A stretch of DNA of 64,000 nucleotides, taken from assembly GCF_001598435.1 (NCBI RefSeq), contig NZ_BCYY01000016.1, positions 1-64,000 on the forward strand, written 5' to 3'. Of this stretch, positions 62,032 to 64,000 are shown in pieces. The translations under genes and the position numbers were made by a program. Every line of letters starts with the position of its first letter. Position 1 is the stretch's first letter. This DNA is from Sphingomonas pituitosa NBRC 102491 (lineage in GTDB: Bacteria; Pseudomonadota; Alphaproteobacteria; Sphingomonadales; Sphingomonadaceae). Below the pieces are notes generated by a model that saw nothing but the letters and a program-made list of their open reading frames with translations, was not told where the DNA came from and searched no databases.

Positions 62032-62045
62032 TGATAGCGCTACCA
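62032..62045 (-). promoter_or_regulatory. LacI-type operator before xylX
   Basis: TGATAGCGCTACCA with the palindromic core TAGCGCTA, 29 bases before the TTG start of xylX. It should control the xylX-xylB-xylC operon. Confidence 0.7.
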
Positions 62046-62100
62046 TTGGCGCTCCGGCAAAGCAAATGTCAAGCGAGGCATAACGGGCTTTCCGCCAGTT

Positions 62101-62757
62101 TCAAATATGAGAAAGAATTTCGCCTACGATTGCTTCCGGCGCACGCATCGTACCGGCCTCGCTGGCACGGACGATCCGCCATGGCCCAAGCAGATCGGCG
62201 GCGACCATCGCCTCATAGTTGCCGCGCACGCGCTGCTGGAGCGCGATGTCCGCCTCATATTCGTCGAAGCTGCGATCGGTGTAGCTGCGCTGCGCCTTTT
62301 GCAGGATCAGTTCGCGGGCGAGGTCCCAGGGCGTGTCGAGATAGATCGACAGGCGGGGGCGGGGCAGGGCGAACTGGCCGGTTTCGAGCGCGAGGATCCA
62401 GTCCATCAGCGCGCGGCCTTCCTCGCCACCCAGCTTGGCCCCCTGATAGGCCATGTTCGAGGCGATGTAGCGATCGAGCACCACCACGTCGTGCGTCGCC
62501 TGCGCCTCCAGCAGCGCGTCGCGCCATTCGAACCGGTCGAGCGCGTAGAGCACGGCGGCGGCATGGGGGCTGACGGCGACCGGCAGTTCGCCGGCCAGCA
62601 TCTTGCCGATCGTCACGCCGGCGACCGTCTCGCCATAGCGTGGAAAGCCGAGCACCGTGGCGGTCCGGCCCGACGCCTGCAAGGCCGCGCACAGCCCGCG
62701 TGCCGCGGTGTTCTTGCCGACGCCGTCGGCACCCTCGATCGCGATGAGTTCACCCAT
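62101..62757 (-). CDS. tmk: Thymidylate kinase (dTMP kinase)
   Basis: 218 residues from ATG 62757. P-loop IEGADGVGKNT (Lys15) near the start; in this family the position after the GK is usually Ser or Thr, here Asn. Further segments are LGFPRYGETVAGVTIG, LDRYIASNMAYQGAK (the DR motif) and LSIYLDTPWDLARE. These identify the family. It phosphorylates dTMP to dTDP. Sphingomonads often carry a second tmk in a holB-type cluster; which copy this is cannot be told. Intergenic 99 bases to xylX. Confidence 0.85.
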   Translation of the reverse strand: MGELIAIEGADGVGKNTAARGLCAALQASGRTATVLGFPRYGETVAGVTIGKMLAGELPVAVSPHAAAVLYALDRFEWRDALLEAQATHDVVVLDRYIASNMAYQGAKLGGEEGRALMDWILALETGQFALPRPRLSIYLDTPWDLARELILQKAQRSYTDRSFDEYEADIALQQRVRGNYEAMVAADLLGPWRIVRASEAGTMRAPEAIVGEILSHI

Positions 62758-62825
62758 AAGGGCGCCATAGCATGCCGCCACGGCTTGTCACCAAAACTCC
62801 CCTCCCGCTTGCGGGCGTAGACGCC

Positions 62826-63302
62826 TCAATGCAGCGATGCGGTTTCCGGCTGGCTGCAAAGCAGCGCGCAGGGGCCTTCGCCGTCGAGCGGCAGGATCGC
62901 CATGAGCGAGGCAAGGCCGCCGGCATGGTCCAGCAGCCAGCCCGGCTCGGCCACCGCGGGGCGTTCGGGCGAGAAGGCGACGCCGGTGCCGTCGGTGATC
63001 ACGCCCAGCCGGCGCGGCGGGCTCGGCCAGCGGCCGGCGAGATAGGTGAGGCAGGCGCTCGCCGCATCCTGCAGCGCGCCCTCGTCGCTGTCCTCGGGGC
63101 AGAAGCCCTCGGGCGTGGCGTCGATTTCGGCGACCAGGCGGAAATCGTCGCCGCGCCACCAGATCATGCGCAGCGATCCGTCGATCTCCTGCTGCAGACC
63201 CAGAAATAGCCGACCGCCGGCCGGGAGCAGCGGCTGCGCACAGCGCACCATCTCTTCGGCCAGTTCGGTCAGCTTGTAATTAGACCGGGGCAGCATCTGC
63301 AT
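62826..63302 (-). CDS. Hypothetical protein, 158 residues
   Basis: Not recognised. I chose ATG 63302, which has GAGG 4 bases upstream; ATG 63338 is an in-frame alternative. No signal peptide or membrane helix. A helical start (MLPRSNYKLTELAEEMVRCA) is followed by what look like alternating beta strands around FLGLQQEIDGSLRMIWWRGD and LVAEIDATPEGF, then an acidic patch (CPEDSDEGAL) and a C-terminal domain with PLDGEGPCALLCSQPE. Composition suggests a soluble sensor-like or regulatory protein. It sits between tmk and the sigma-like gene without overlap. Confidence 0.65.
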   Translation of the reverse strand: MQMLPRSNYKLTELAEEMVRCAQPLLPAGGRLFLGLQQEIDGSLRMIWWRGDDFRLVAEIDATPEGFCPEDSDEGALQDAASACLTYLAGRWPSPPRRLGVITDGTGVAFSPERPAVAEPGWLLDHAGGLASLMAILPLDGEGPCALLCSQPETASLH

Positions 63303-63397
63303 CGCACCTCGGCCGTGTATCTGGGAGTTTCGGGGCATCGGATCATTCCGGGAAGGGGTACCCTTCTCTTATAGAACGCTTTCGCCCCGATGGGGTA

Positions 63398-64000
63398 TCA
63401 GTGCAGCGCAGCGCTGCTCGGTGCCGGCGCGGCGGCGATCGAAACCGCTTCCACCGCCTCGCGGTTCGCGTCGGCGGCGACGACCGCATCGATGCTCAAG
63501 GCGTCGATGGCCGTGACGCTGGAGAGCAGGTTGTGCGGCTGGCTGGCATCCGGAAGGATGGGGGCGGCGGCACGGGCGGCAGCCGGCTGGCGACGCTTGG
63601 ACGAAGCCGGGGCGCCATATTCGGCCATCACCGAGAAGCGGGGGTCGGCGGCGGCGATCTCGGCGATCACCTTGGCGGCGCGCTTGGTGATCTGGCGGAC
63701 GCGCTCCTTGGTCACGCCGGTTTCCATCGACAGGTCGTCCAGCGTGGCGGTCTGGAACACGCGGCGGGCGACGATCTCGCGATCGCGCTCCAGCTTGGCT
63801 TCCAGCTTCTCCAGCTCGGCCGGATCGATGCCGTGGGTGGCGTTACGGAGGCGCGGGCCCTCGCGGCGCAGCGCGGCTTCTTCCCGCTTCGGGCGGGGGC
63901 GGCGGCGGAGCTGCTCGATGCCGACCTTGCGGAGGTGATCGACATAGGCCTCGATCAGCGAACCGATGGCGCCATCCGCGAGATAGTCCGACGCGGCGCT
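63398..64000 (-). CDS. Partial protein with sigma-70 region-4-like helix-turn-helix
   Basis: The frame is open from the right edge of the window and ends with the stop at 63398, so about 200 C-terminal residues are visible. The segment TLDDLSMETGVTKERVRQITKRA is a sigma-70 region-4 helix-turn-helix. Upstream is a charged helical stretch (ELEKLEAKLERDREIVARR) and arginine-rich sequence (LRRRPRPKREEAALRRE). The tail beyond the helix-turn-helix is Ala/Ser rich. The class of sigma factor or sigma-like regulator cannot be settled without the N-terminus. Confidence 0.8.
   Translation of the reverse strand, partial: SAASDYLADGAIGSLIEAYVDHLRKVGIEQLRRRPRPKREEAALRREGPRLRNATHGIDPAELEKLEAKLERDREIVARRVFQTATLDDLSMETGVTKERVRQITKRAAKVIAEIAAADPRFSVMAEYGAPASSKRRQPAAARAAAPILPDASQPHNLLSSVTAIDALSIDAVVAADANREAVEAVSIAAAPAPSSAALH

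Overview
The window looks like chromosome of a sphingomonad-type alphaproteobacterium (Sphingomonas or a close relative). The support is high GC, wobble-position GC bias that opens very long antisense reading frames, long alphaproteobacterial PstC/PstA forms, several TonB-dependent receptors, a Caulobacter-like Weimberg xylose pathway and an HPr-rel-A type kinase/PqqD cluster. I see no rRNA, tRNA, CRISPR, prophage or insertion sequence. Both edges cut through genes: a secreted Pro/Gln-rich protein on the left and a sigma-70 region-4 protein on the right.

Layout. 1-226: partial secreted protein. 351-7563 (minus): complete phosphate-starvation locus phoR-pstS-pstC-pstA-pstB-phoU-phoB with tightly overlapping genes and a candidate PhoB box across the phoR stop codon. 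7646-10165 (plus): small Tat-type exported protein, PqqD-like protein, HprK-related kinase A and an NTP_transf_5-like nucleotidyltransferase. This is a poorly described set that looks like a peptide-modification or RiPP-like system. 10307-12710 (minus): DUF2946 protein and a ZnuD-like receptor. 12751-18861: cytochrome bd locus, cydDC (minus) divergent from cydABX (plus). 18961-20433: small hypothetical gene and an MscS channel, followed by a REPIN-like repeat. 20573-24527 (minus): translationally coupled otsB-GH15-otsA trehalose operon. 24576-25916: ClC channel. 26015-29817 (minus): paoABC-type molybdenum aldehyde oxidoreductase. 30123-33056: TonB receptor. 33133-34802: small protein and hemN. 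34926-38240: a single protein joining GH18-like, polysaccharide deacetylase and GT2 synthase domains. 38596-41127: TonB receptor. 41149-43337: AlkB-like dioxygenase, an SqrR/BigR-like ArsR regulator and an AAA kinase with a vestigial phosphotransferase part.

43423-62002 is a xylan-to-2-oxoglutarate island. It holds a GH10 xylanase, GH67 alpha-glucuronidase, GH9 glucanase, GH3 glycosidase, LacI regulator, sugar/H+ symporter, xylonate dehydratase (xylD), xylonolactonase (xylC), xylose dehydrogenase (xylB) and 2-keto-3-deoxyxylonate dehydratase (xylX). Four matches to a TGNTAGCGNTANCR operator lie in front of the GH10/GH67 pair, GH3, the symporter and xylX, and they tie the island into one probable LacI regulon. 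A TetR regulator and a tandem-retropepsin/TPR protein are inserted in it. The window ends with a dTMP kinase, an unrecognised protein and the partial sigma-factor-like gene.

Functionally, the region combines phosphate acquisition, microaerobic respiration (bd oxidase, HemN), osmoprotection (trehalose, MscS), exopolysaccharide remodelling and plant-polymer use, which fits a plant- or soil-associated oligotroph.
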